Assembly (NCBI RefSeq): GCF_049675895.1 | Contig: NZ_CP183834.1 | Coordinates: 2,790,001 to 2,854,000, forward strand | Origin: Ampullimonas aquatilis | GTDB lineage: Bacteria > Pseudomonadota > Gammaproteobacteria > Burkholderiales > Burkholderiaceae_D | Length of the DNA stretch: 64,000 bases | Reading direction: 5' to 3' | Shown: one piece after another, positions 36,573 to 44,415 of the stretch | Position numbering within the stretch: the first letter of the stretch is position 1 | How the letters are laid out: each line of letters begins with the position of its first letter | Made by a program: the position numbers and the translations under genes | The notes under the pieces: model-generated | Database searches by the model: none | Seen by the model: the letters and a program-made list of their open reading frames with translations, nothing else | What the model was told of the DNA's origin: nothing

Positions 36573-37619
36573 ATGCGCGTCGCTCTCTCTCCTTCTTCTG
36601 CTTTACGTCGCAAATTATTTGGAACACTCAGCGCCATCTGCGCTGCTGGATTACTGCCAACCACGGTTCAAGCCAATTCGGTGTATGAACAAAGCGGCAC
36701 TTATTCAGTCAACGTGATTGATCAGGTTTGGCGCGATACCTCGCGCAATCGTGACGTCCCGATTAAATTGCGGATTCCACAGAGTGAGCGCAAATTACCC
36801 GTCATCCTCTTCTCGCACGGCTTGGGTGGCTCCACCAATAGCGGCAAATTATGGGGCGAACATTGGGCCAGTCACGGCTATATTGTGATTCATGTTCAAC
36901 ACAAGGGTAGCGATGAATCCGTCTGGCAGGGCAAGCCCGGATTGGATGCCGCCATGAGCATGAAATCAGCCGCCAATCCCATGCAGCTGATTGAACGCAC
37001 CCGTGATATCAAGTTTATCCTCGATAGCCTCACCAAACGTGTTGCCACACCTGGTGACCATCCTTTGCAATATGCTGATCTAGCGCATATTGGCATGGCA
37101 GGTCACTCCTTTGGCGCCATTACCACCCAGGCAATCGCTGGTCAACAAATGGGGCCGTTTGGTAATCGCGCAGCAGATGCTCGAATTGGCGCTGCGATTG
37201 CTTTTTCGCCTTCCCCCTCTTTTCGCAATACCGGCGGCAATCCCTTTGCAAAAATTGAACGCCCGTTTTTCAGCATGACCGGTACCCTGGATGGAGAACT
37301 TCCTGGCGGCCTGGGTACGGCGGCAGTCAATCGCACTAAACCCTTTGAGATGATGCCTGCCGGCAATAAATATCTGGTGGTTTTCAAGGATGCCGACCAC
37401 ATGATTTTTAGTGGCCAAAACATTGAAACCACAACACGCAGCAAGCAGGCGCGCAACCCCGCCAGCATGAGTGCCGACAAACATGTGATCAAAGCAGGCA
37501 ATGCGCTGAGCATCGCCTTTTGGAATGCCTATCTAAAATCGGATGAGGCCGCACGCAACTGGCTGCAAAAACAGGCTGGTGAAGTGCTCAATTACGATGA
37601 TCACTTCAGCAGTAAATAA
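36573..37619 (+). CDS. Secreted α/β hydrolase, dienelactone hydrolase / PAF-acetylhydrolase-like
   Basis: A 348-residue exported esterase-type hydrolase. An N-terminal signal peptide (about residues 1-27, core FGTLSAICAAGLLPTTVQA) precedes a domain with the oxyanion motif LFSHGLGGS, the nucleophile elbow GMAGHSFGA with serine, and a C-terminal catalytic histidine in FKDADHMIFSG. The arrangement fits the bacterial predicted dienelactone hydrolases and plasma PAF-acetylhydrolase isoform II group. It stands alone, and its substrate cannot be deduced. It is not linked to the aromatic island and carries a serine, so it is unlikely to be the dienelactone hydrolase of an ortho pathway. Confidence 0.85.
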   Translation: MRVALSPSSALRRKLFGTLSAICAAGLLPTTVQANSVYEQSGTYSVNVIDQVWRDTSRNRDVPIKLRIPQSERKLPVILFSHGLGGSTNSGKLWGEHWASHGYIVIHVQHKGSDESVWQGKPGLDAAMSMKSAANPMQLIERTRDIKFILDSLTKRVATPGDHPLQYADLAHIGMAGHSFGAITTQAIAGQQMGPFGNRAADARIGAAIAFSPSPSFRNTGGNPFAKIERPFFSMTGTLDGELPGGLGTAAVNRTKPFEMMPAGNKYLVVFKDADHMIFSGQNIETTTRSKQARNPASMSADKHVIKAGNALSIAFWNAYLKSDEAARNWLQKQAGEVLNYDDHFSSK

Positions 37620-37689
37620 GTCAGCAACAAATAAACCCGTGCGACTCACTTTTCACATTTCCCTTACAATTCGTCTGTTGCCGTTCTGA

Positions 37690-37790
37690 CAACGCTCAAG
37701 CTGGGGGTCCTGGCTGGCAGTAAACCACTGCCACCGGGTGAGAAATACCCTTTGAACCTGATCTAGATAATGCTAGCGCAGGGAAGCATC
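37690..37790 (+). ncRNA. TPP (thi-box) riboswitch
   Basis: The conserved thi-box core is clear: GGGG near the start, GGTGAGAAATACCC (TPP pyrimidine-sensing arm), and CCTTTGAACCTGATCTAGAT followed by AATGCTAGCGCAGGGA, which match the helix P4/P5 consensus. An extended P3 hairpin (TGGCAGT/ACTGCCA) sits between. It lies 62 bases before the TonB receptor gene and must regulate it by thiamine pyrophosphate. Confidence 0.95.
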
Positions 37791-37819
37791 GAATTGAATT
37801 CGCCCGAATCAACATCGAC

Positions 37820-37850
37820 ATTGCTCCTGTGCTGCGCCCTTAGGAGTAAT
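37820..37850 (+). promoter_or_regulatory. Ribosome-site-sequestering hairpin downstream of the TPP aptamer
   Basis: ATTGCTCCT (37820-37828) can pair with AGGAGTAAT (37842-37850) in nine base pairs with one G·T, which buries the Shine-Dalgarno sequence AGGAG of the TonB receptor. No T-run follows. This is the likely expression platform, acting on translation. Confidence 0.7.
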
Positions 37851-37852
37851 CA

Positions 37853-40033
37853 ATGGCTCGCCATTTCAATAATAAAAAATCAAGTCCAGCCTTTGCTGGC
37901 AAACCCGCTGTCGGCCTGATGGCCATCAGCAGTCTGTTGGTTGCCCTACCCGCCCTGGCGCAACAGAATACGGCGACACTCTCCGAAATCAATGTCAAAA
38001 GCCAACGCGATTCGGCTTATCCCGCACAACAATCCAGCGTGGCTGGCTTTGGCGAACCAGCCATCTTGCAAACTCCTGCTGCGGTCAGCGTTATTCCTCG
38101 TGAGCTGTATGAAAATCAAGGCGCACGCATTGTGACGGAGGTCCTGATCAACGATGCCAGCGTGCAAGAAAACTATGCACCCGTTGGTTACTACCAGACC
38201 TTTGCAATCCGCGGCTATGCGCTCGATAACAAGACCGCCTATAAACTCAATGGGCTGACCATCGACAACGAATCCAGCATGCCGCTGGAAAACAAGGAAC
38301 GGGTTGAAGTACTCAAGGGTGTTTCAGCTTTGCAAAGCGGTTTTAATGCACCAGGCGGCATACTCAATTACGTCACCAAACGCCCAACTGCCAATCTATA
38401 TCGTTCCATTGATGTTGGCTTGAGCGAGCGTGGCAGCAGCTATATTCATGCTGATATTGGCAATCATTTTGGTGTGGATCGGCAATTTGGTTATCGCTTC
38501 AATGCGGCCCAGGAAGACCTGCGCTCTTATGTCAAAGGTGCCAATGGCAATCGCAGTTTTGCTTCAGCAGCCTTTGACTGGAAGCTCTCACCGCAAGCTT
38601 TGTTGCAGCTTGATCTCGACTACCAAAAGCTCTCGCAATTAAGCGTCCCTGCTTACCAGCTGCTTGGCGGCACGACCGTTCCGCGAGGCGTTTCACCCGA
38701 CACCATGCTCAACAATCAAGCGTGGAGCAAACCAGTCCAGACCGAAACCAGCAATGTCGGCGGACGCTTTGATTACCAGCTCAACGACGACTGGCAAGCC
38801 TATATGGCCATCAATCGCAACAAGATCCTCACTGATGACAATGTCGCCTTTCCCTATGGCTGCTCCAATGGACCAAGCTATTCAGTGCAGTTTTGTGCCA
38901 ATGGTGACTATGATCTTTACGACTATCGCAGCCCAGGGCAAACTCGCACCAGCTTGCAACGAATGGCCGTACTTCAAGGCAAATTGACTACCGGATTTAT
39001 CAAGCACGACTTGTCCATTGCCTATTCCACACTGGATCAGCAGGAAAGTCGTGGTGCTTCGGTTTTTGACTATGTTGGCTTTAGCAATATTTATCAGCCA
39101 TCTGATCAATTTCCTGCTTCGCCAAGCTCGCCGGGATTACCCGTCACACGCATCGTGCATGAACAGAAAGGTTTAGCCCTTTATGATGTAATGGCGCTCT
39201 CGCCCAGTTTCAAACTGCACCTTGGTTTAAAACATAGCAAGATTGATGAAACACACAATGACAGCACCGGCGCACTGGACAATCAATACCGTCGTTCTAT
39301 CAATTCACCAACGGCTGCCATTATCTATTCGCCAACCACCCAACTAAGTTATTATGCGAGCTATTCTGAAGGTATTGAGTCTGGCGGCGTGGCACCACGC
39401 ACTGCCAACAATGCCGGACAAGCATTTGATCCCGTCGTCAGCAAGCAATATGAGATTGGCGCTAAAACCCAACTCAATCAAAAACTGGCCATCAGCACCG
39501 CCTTATTCTCAATCCGTCGCCCACTGGTTTATTTGGACGGCAATAGTAATAATTACATTCAGCAAGGCGAGTCACAAAACCACGGTTTTGAAGTCTCCGC
39601 AAGCGGCAATATTTCTTCCAACCTGCGCCTTTTTTCAAGTGCGGCCTATATCCAGGCCACTCAGGAAAATACCGCCAATGCAGCCTACAATGGCAAACAA
39701 CTACTCAATGTACCCAAGTTCAAATCATCGGTTTATGCCGAATACGACTTGCCACAAGTACCAAACCTCACCGTCAATGGTGCCTGGATCTACTCTGCCG
39801 CCAAGTCTGCCACACGCGATGAAAGCGTCTCAGTCCCCGGCTACCACGTCATTAACGCCGGGTTGCGCTATTTAATCAATACTGGCCAGCGACGCACCAC
39901 TTTGCGTTTCAATATCCAGAATCTTTTCAACAGGTTGTACTGGAAAGATACTGGTGCCGACAGCGGCGGTGACACCTACATTCACCTGGGAGCATCGCGA
40001 TTGTTCAAACTTTCGGCTCAATTTGAGTTCTAA
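37853..40033 (+). CDS. TonB-dependent outer-membrane receptor under TPP control
   Basis: A 726-residue outer-membrane receptor of the siderophore-receptor type. It has a signal peptide ending ALAQ (about residue 36), a plug domain (about 65-180) with TPAAVSVIPRELYENQGA and RVEVLKGVSALQSGFNAPGGILNYVTKRP, and a 22-strand barrel whose last strand ends in KLSAQFEF. The upstream thi-box and its SD-sequestering hairpin say that it is repressed by thiamine pyrophosphate. The substrate is therefore likely thiamine or a pyrimidine/thiazole precursor. That conclusion rests on regulation alone; the plug sequence itself looks like a ferric-siderophore receptor. Confidence 0.93.
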   Translation: MARHFNNKKSSPAFAGKPAVGLMAISSLLVALPALAQQNTATLSEINVKSQRDSAYPAQQSSVAGFGEPAILQTPAAVSVIPRELYENQGARIVTEVLINDASVQENYAPVGYYQTFAIRGYALDNKTAYKLNGLTIDNESSMPLENKERVEVLKGVSALQSGFNAPGGILNYVTKRPTANLYRSIDVGLSERGSSYIHADIGNHFGVDRQFGYRFNAAQEDLRSYVKGANGNRSFASAAFDWKLSPQALLQLDLDYQKLSQLSVPAYQLLGGTTVPRGVSPDTMLNNQAWSKPVQTETSNVGGRFDYQLNDDWQAYMAINRNKILTDDNVAFPYGCSNGPSYSVQFCANGDYDLYDYRSPGQTRTSLQRMAVLQGKLTTGFIKHDLSIAYSTLDQQESRGASVFDYVGFSNIYQPSDQFPASPSSPGLPVTRIVHEQKGLALYDVMALSPSFKLHLGLKHSKIDETHNDSTGALDNQYRRSINSPTAAIIYSPTTQLSYYASYSEGIESGGVAPRTANNAGQAFDPVVSKQYEIGAKTQLNQKLAISTALFSIRRPLVYLDGNSNNYIQQGESQNHGFEVSASGNISSNLRLFSSAAYIQATQENTANAAYNGKQLLNVPKFKSSVYAEYDLPQVPNLTVNGAWIYSAAKSATRDESVSVPGYHVINAGLRYLINTGQRRTTLRFNIQNLFNRLYWKDTGADSGGDTYIHLGASRLFKLSAQFEF

Positions 40034-40099
40034 AACCGCAATCCAATGCATCCAACTATTGACGAAATCCAAATTTCCGGCCTATAATCGCTTTCTCAT

Positions 40100-40175
40100 T
40101 CCCTGATAGCTCAGTCGGTAGAGCGACGGACTGTTAATCCGCAGGTCCCTGGTTCGAGTCCAGGTCGGGGAGCCA
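40100..40175 (+). tRNA. tRNA-Asn (anticodon GUU)
   Basis: A 76-base cloverleaf with encoded CCA. The acceptor stem TCCCTGA/TCGGGGA pairs with one G·T, the D-loop has AGCTCAGTCGGTAGAGC, the anticodon GTT is at 40133-40135, and the T-arm contains GGTTCGAGTCC. Confidence 0.97.
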
Positions 40176-40179
40176 ATAA

Positions 40180-40228
40180 AATGAAGCAAAAAAGCCCGAT
40201 TCACAAGATCGGGCTTTTTTGCTTCATT
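40180..40228 (+). terminator. Terminator after tRNA-Asn
   Basis: A perfect 21-base-pair stem (core AAAAAAGCCCGAT/ATCGGGCTTTTTT) closes a seven-base loop TCACAAG; the T-run lies within the 3' arm. Confidence 0.93.
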
Positions 40229-40288
40229 GCTTCATAAAACCTCTGTGTAATCCCCGAATAGCAAAATTTAGCTGTCTGAAGGTCGTAT

Positions 40289-40643
40289 TTAAGCCGCCTT
40301 AACTTGGGGGCAGGTCTCAGTGATCCCGTCGTGCAAAAGTTCTACAGCTTTCTCAACCACCTCATTCTTAAAGCGTTTTTTTTCGGTTTCTACAAATCAT
40401 CGCAGTAATAAATCGCAGATGATGAGTTGGTAATCAATATGGTGAAAATATTTAAAGCCTTTAAGTCATCAATCCAAGTGATCGGCAATCGAATTGAGAT
40501 TGCCTTTAGGCCAAGTACTGCGTCCAGGTGTTTACCGTTGAGGTCTGAATACGGCATGCACCCGCGTCCTGGCCAAGCTTGCCGCCCTCCCAATCACTTG
40601 TAGTTTCTTCAATGTGTTTCAAGATGTCGTTATAACTGGGTTT
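40289..40643 (-). pseudogene. Decayed CopG-family antitoxin-like gene
   Basis: Three minus-strand pieces in different frames join into one protein-like sequence: SYNDILKHIEETTSDWEGGKLGQD (40534-40643, cut here as SYNDILKHIEE and TTSDWEGGKLG), then LDAVLGLKAISIRLPITWIDDLKAL, then IDYQLIICDLLLR and KRFKNEVVEKAVELL to a stop at 40289. The pattern W-E-x-x-x-L-G, then ALGL-x-x-ISIRL, then a YQ-x-LI segment fits a CopG/BrnA-like antitoxin group as I remember it. At least two frameshifts and one in-frame stop (…LLLR stop FVE…) show that it is dead. No toxin partner is visible. It lies just past tRNA-Asn. Confidence 0.5.
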
Positions 40644-40710
40644 TTACTTTTGCAACAAGAAAATCTGTATTATCAGACTTCTGATGCCCCCCAGTTCATA
40701 CTGAATCTAT

Positions 40711-40986
40711 TCAGGGATTAATTGCCGCCTTCAGCGCTTTGATGGGCGTAAAGACAGCCACTTTACGAGCAGCAATAGCCATTTGCTGTCCCGTTGCCGG
40801 ATTTCTCCCAACTCGCGCACCTCGTCGCTTAGCGCCGAGTTTACCCACACCCGGCAACGTCACCTCATCATCATTTAAAAGTGCATGCTGGATCGTGACG
40901 CCTAACACCTTAAGTAAATGATCAATTTGCTTTTTACTTAAATCGGTACTTTGGATCAGTTTGGCAATGAGTTCAGTCTGCGTCAT
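40711..40986 (-). CDS. HU-family nucleoid protein
   Basis: A 91-residue HU/IHF-type protein. It has the N-terminal helical pair (MTQTELIAKLIQSTDLSKKQIDHLL) and the β-arm with GVGKLGAKRRGARVGRNPATGQQMAIAA, including the proline tip of the DNA-intercalating arm. It differs from typical HU in having an Ile/Gln-rich core, so it may be a secondary HU-like copy. It is a single gene preceded by an AT-rich stretch. Confidence 0.9.
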   Translation of the reverse strand: MTQTELIAKLIQSTDLSKKQIDHLLKVLGVTIQHALLNDDEVTLPGVGKLGAKRRGARVGRNPATGQQMAIAARKVAVFTPIKALKAAINP

Positions 40987-41085
40987 GTTTCAGTCTCTTC
41001 ATCGTAGGGAAAGGCAACCTTACTTTTGGGAAAAATAAAATTTAAAACGGTTAATTGTCAGCCCTGCTTAATCCGGATCAACTCT

Positions 41086-42294
41086 TCAATGTGGATGGCG
41101 CGAATGGTTGATCAACCATCGATGACACGACCATGCACCGATGCCGCACAGGGCCATCATGCCAGCCAGTGGACGCCCTGTACCATCATGGAGCAAGCCC
41201 ACCAGTGCCCCCGCCAAAGTGGCAAAAAAGAATTGCAGTGCACTCGCCAAAGCCGCCGCTGTCCCCGCCATCTGACCGTGCGTTGCCAATGCCGAGGCCG
41301 TGGCATTGGGAATGATCCATCCCAGGCTGGACACAAAACAGAAAAATCCTAGAACAAACCAGGGTAACGATATCCAGCCAGAAAATGCCAGTACGGCCAA
41401 ACCGATGCCCACGATCAGCGGCACCCACAGTGCCCAACGCAATAGCGTGGTCGCGGGGTATTTGCGCAACATGCGGGCATTGAACTGGCTTGAGGCAATC
41501 AGACCAATCGCATTGATGCCAAAAAACCAACCGTAGTGATGCGGTGCGATGCCATATAAGTTGATCAGTACCAATGGGGATCCGGCAATGTAAGCAAACA
41601 TCCCTGACATGGCCAAGCCACCTCCTAGGGCATAACCAAGAAAGGTGCGGTTGCTGCATAGATGGGCGTAGTTGCCTAATACGGTCATCAATCGGAGTGG
41701 TGGTTCCTGTGTGGTGTCATGCGTTTCGCTGAGACCCAGGGTAATACCGATCAGACACAAGCTGCCAAAAGCGGCCAGTACCAGAAAAATGGAGCGCCAG
41801 CCCCACCATGTCAGCAGTCCGCCACCGAGCAGTGGCGCGAGAATGGGGGCGAGTCCCATGACCAGCATGAGCAATGAGAATGCCTTGGCTGATTCTCGTG
41901 CCGAGGTGCGATCACGCACAATGGCGCTGGGAATAATGATACCGGCACAGCCGCCCATACCTTGAATAAAGCGCCAGGTTGTCAGCATGGCGATATTGTC
42001 AGCCATGGCACAGCCGATTGATGCCAAGGTGTAGAGGAGAAATCCGACATACAGCAGTGGCTTGCGGCCGAAGCGATCACTCAATGGGCCATAAAATAAT
42101 TGACCCAGGGTCAGGCCGATGAAGAAGCTGGCCAGGGTGAATTCGACATGGCCTGATGATCCTCCCAGAGTCTGTTGCACTTGTGGAAAGCTGGGCAGAT
42201 ACATGTCGATTGATAAGGGGGCAACGGCGGTCAAAATACCCAACAACACTAACCAGCCAGGCATGGCGTTACTTTCAATTTCCACTTCTGTCAT
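41086..42294 (-). CDS. Bcr/CflA family drug efflux transporter
   Basis: A 402-residue MFS exporter of the Bcr/CflA group (bicyclomycin, chloramphenicol and sulphonamide-type drugs in the family). Twelve hydrophobic helices can be seen; the signature regions are SIDMYLPSFPQ at the first helix, GQLFYGPLSDRFGRKPLLYVG in loop 2-3, and RFIQGMGGCAGIIIPSAIVRD. The GC content matches the core chromosome, so this gene forms the last part of it before the compositional break at about 42.3 kb. Substrate unknown. Confidence 0.92.
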   Translation of the reverse strand: MTEVEIESNAMPGWLVLLGILTAVAPLSIDMYLPSFPQVQQTLGGSSGHVEFTLASFFIGLTLGQLFYGPLSDRFGRKPLLYVGFLLYTLASIGCAMADNIAMLTTWRFIQGMGGCAGIIIPSAIVRDRTSARESAKAFSLLMLVMGLAPILAPLLGGGLLTWWGWRSIFLVLAAFGSLCLIGITLGLSETHDTTQEPPLRLMTVLGNYAHLCSNRTFLGYALGGGLAMSGMFAYIAGSPLVLINLYGIAPHHYGWFFGINAIGLIASSQFNARMLRKYPATTLLRWALWVPLIVGIGLAVLAFSGWISLPWFVLGFFCFVSSLGWIIPNATASALATHGQMAGTAAALASALQFFFATLAGALVGLLHDGTGRPLAGMMALCGIGAWSCHRWLINHSRHPH

Positions 42295-42818
42295 TATTTT
42301 CCGACTGGATTGAATTTCAACTAGGTATAAATTTACTTAACGAATCTATAAGATTATTTATCTTACGAAAAAAATGAATTACAGATAAATCTATAGACAA
42401 TAATAACCTCGCATCATACATATTCATTTTGTCAATATGAATATATTAAACATACAGATCATGTTTAAAAAATACAGATTCAACAAAAATTGATGAATTA
42501 TTAAGTATGTATAAATTTAATTACACACTTGAATTATTTCAGATAGTTAAGCCTGTCAAATCCTTAATCCTTAAAGTTTTTTATTCTAATAAACGATAAA
42601 TTTAAGAATTTCATGAACTATTTAAATAGAAAAAAGTATTTATTTATTAAATGAGAAATAAAACTTTATCAAATAAATACTCATCACATTATCAATTTCA
42701 AAAATAAATTTCTAACCAATTGATTTTTATATATTTCAATATAAATCAACGAAAAATTATCAAATCAGGCACGTACGTTGCAATTGTTAATGAAAATCGA
42801 ATAATTTTGGAGACAGCT
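42295..42818. other. AT-rich intergenic space upstream of the phenol hydroxylase operon
   Basis: This 524-base stretch is strongly AT-rich (about a quarter G+C by eye) and carries no convincing gene. Its 3' end holds the σ54 promoter at 42767-42782. Binding sites for the NtrC-type activator (expected 100-200 bases upstream of the promoter) and an IHF site should be here, but I could not identify a clear inverted repeat for either. Confidence 0.6.
42767..42782 (+). promoter_or_regulatory. σ54 (-24/-12) promoter of dmpKLMNOP
   Basis: AGGCAC-N5-TTGCA matches the σ54 consensus TGGCAC-N5-TTGCW with the invariant GG and GC exactly spaced. Transcription would start near 42792, 27 bases before the dmpK ATG. 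A σ54-dependent activator of the DmpR family is encoded downstream. Confidence 0.88.
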
Positions 42819-43064
42819 ATGAAAATCAATTATCCCCTCAAATTGGGCATAGATTCAACTCGCCGATTTTATCGAGTAAAAGAGATTCGTTCAGACGGAT
42901 TTGTTGTATTTGATTTTGCTATTGGTGAACCAGACTTATCTGTTGAACTAATTTTGCCACGCTCAGCTTTTGAAGCCTTCTCCAATCAAGCTGGTACAGA
43001 GGAAATTAGCAAACAAGATTCTGAAAAAGCCAAACAACGACAATATAAATATCTTTATGGATAG
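42819..43064 (+). CDS. dmpK: Phenol hydroxylase assembly protein (DmpK-like)
   Basis: An 81-residue protein starting at ATG 42819, with TTGGAGAC as ribosome site. It matches the small first subunit (PhK/DmpK) of multicomponent phenol hydroxylases: short N-terminal β-strand with RFYRVKEIRSDGFVVFDFAIG and then DLSVELILPRSAFEAF. In the Dmp system it is not part of the active oxygenase but is needed to assemble or load iron into it. It is the first gene of the operon and lies directly after the σ54 promoter. A longer upstream frame is open but would include the promoter itself. Confidence 0.85.
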   Translation: MKINYPLKLGIDSTRRFYRVKEIRSDGFVVFDFAIGEPDLSVELILPRSAFEAFSNQAGTEEISKQDSEKAKQRQYKYLYG

Positions 43065-43111
43065 TTAAATAATTTCATCCTAACCACAATAAATCAAAGG
43101 AGACATTAACA

Positions 43112-44110
43112 ATGAGTGTAGAAATTAAAGTTGCCAGCGTAGAACCGATTCGTCACACATTTAATCGGGTGTCGCGACGCTTTGGTTCAAATAAGCCTGC
43201 ATCACGTTATCAAGAAGCAAGTTTTGATTTACAGCCACGCGATAATTTTCATTACCGTCCAATTTGGGATCCTGAGCACGAAATATATGACGAAAGGCGA
43301 ACAAAAGTAAAAATGGTAGATTGGGATGAGCTTAAGGATCCACGGCAATATTATTACGCCTCTTATGTAATGAATAGAGCCAAGTTGCAGGAAACAATAG
43401 AAAACAACTTTGCATTTATCGAAAAGCATGATTTATTAAATCAACTCCCATCAGAAAAAATTGCTGAAATTGAATCATCGCTTTTACCGTTGCGTCATGT
43501 GGAATGGGCAGCAAATCTAAATAATTGTTTTATCACCGCCTATGGCTTTGGAACACCTATTACTCAAGGTGCAATGTTTAACACTACAGATAGACTTGGG
43601 ATGGCTCAATATCTATCAAAAATAGGATTATTACTCGATAGAAATTCAGGTAGCTCATTGGCTAGGGCAAAGGATACCTGGCTAACCAATGAAAGTTGGC
43701 AACCTTTACGCAGGTCAATTGAAAGTATGTTAGTCCAAAAAGACTGGTTTGAACTATTTTTAGCTCAAAACCTCATCCAAGATGCAATTCTGTATCCCGT
43801 CATGTATAGACAATACCAAAATAATTTATCAAATTCTGGTGACTCTTCATTAGCAATGCTTCTTGAGTTCCAACATGCATGGTATCCAGATAACTCGAAA
43901 TGGGTAGATGCTTGTATAAAAAGAGTGGCTTCTGAGTCTGTGTCTAATACTAATTTATTAGCCTGCTGGTCAAAAAAATGGATTGGTAATGTAGTTGAAG
44001 CGATAAATCCACTTCTATCAATTAGTAATGAGAATCTGGCGAGAGAGCGATTAGAAATCTCCCTATCAGAATTAAATACTCGCCTAATTAAATTGGGTAT
44101 TACCAACTAA
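43112..44110 (+). CDS. dmpL: Phenol hydroxylase oxygenase β subunit
   Basis: The 332-residue β subunit (P1) of the diiron hydroxylase dimer. It is recognisable by RYQEASFDLQPRDNFHYRPIWDPEHEIYD (pieces RYQEASFDLQPR and FHYRPIWDPEHEIYD) and the helical region PRQYYYASYVMNRAKLQET. The β subunit carries no iron; it resembles the α subunit's fold but has lost the ligand set. The ribosome site GGAGACA precedes the start. In the cell it pairs with DmpN and DmpO in an (αβγ)2 complex. Confidence 0.92.
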   Translation: MSVEIKVASVEPIRHTFNRVSRRFGSNKPASRYQEASFDLQPRDNFHYRPIWDPEHEIYDERRTKVKMVDWDELKDPRQYYYASYVMNRAKLQETIENNFAFIEKHDLLNQLPSEKIAEIESSLLPLRHVEWAANLNNCFITAYGFGTPITQGAMFNTTDRLGMAQYLSKIGLLLDRNSGSSLARAKDTWLTNESWQPLRRSIESMLVQKDWFELFLAQNLIQDAILYPVMYRQYQNNLSNSGDSSLAMLLEFQHAWYPDNSKWVDACIKRVASESVSNTNLLACWSKKWIGNVVEAINPLLSISNENLARERLEISLSELNTRLIKLGITN

Positions 44111-44119
44111 GGGGATTAA

Positions 44120-44401
44120 ATGAGCATTGATCAAAGCATTGTATTCATCGCTTTACAGATGAATGAAGACACTAGACCTATCATTGAAGCAATACAAATT
44201 GATAATCCAAATGCAACTGTTAATTACTTACCAGCAATGGTCAAGATAGATGCACCTAATCGATTAGTTTTGAAGCGAAAGACCGTGGAAGAAATTATTG
44301 GTAATAAATGGGATTTGCAATCAATCAATATAAATCTTATTTCCTTGTCAGGCAACGTTGAAGAAACAGATGAAGAAATGATATTGCATTGGAACCGTTA
44401 A
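44120..44401 (+). CDS. dmpM: Phenol hydroxylase effector protein (P2)
   Basis: The 93-residue coupling/effector protein binds the hydroxylase and tunes its diiron site; it has no cofactor. The characteristic VFIALQMNEDTRPIIEAIQ start and the region VKIDAPNRLVLKRKTVEEIIG are conserved in the MmoB/DmpM family. It is in order between dmpL and dmpN. Confidence 0.9.
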   Translation: MSIDQSIVFIALQMNEDTRPIIEAIQIDNPNATVNYLPAMVKIDAPNRLVLKRKTVEEIIGNKWDLQSININLISLSGNVEETDEEMILHWNR

Positions 44402-44415
44402 ATAGGAGACACGAG

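Noticed and set aside
40701..40714. CTGAAT-CT-ATTCAG inverted repeat at the end of the HU gene
   Set aside because: It overlaps the stop codon, has a two-base loop and no T-run on the minus strand.
42470..42500. ATACAGATCATGTTT as a third LysR box
   Set aside because: The right arm is GTTT and the T-N11-A rule fails, so it may be chance in AT-rich DNA.
42400..42700. Activator (UAS) sites for the DmpR-type regulator
   Set aside because: Several AT-rich partial palindromes occur, but none resembles the known inverted repeats well enough to report.
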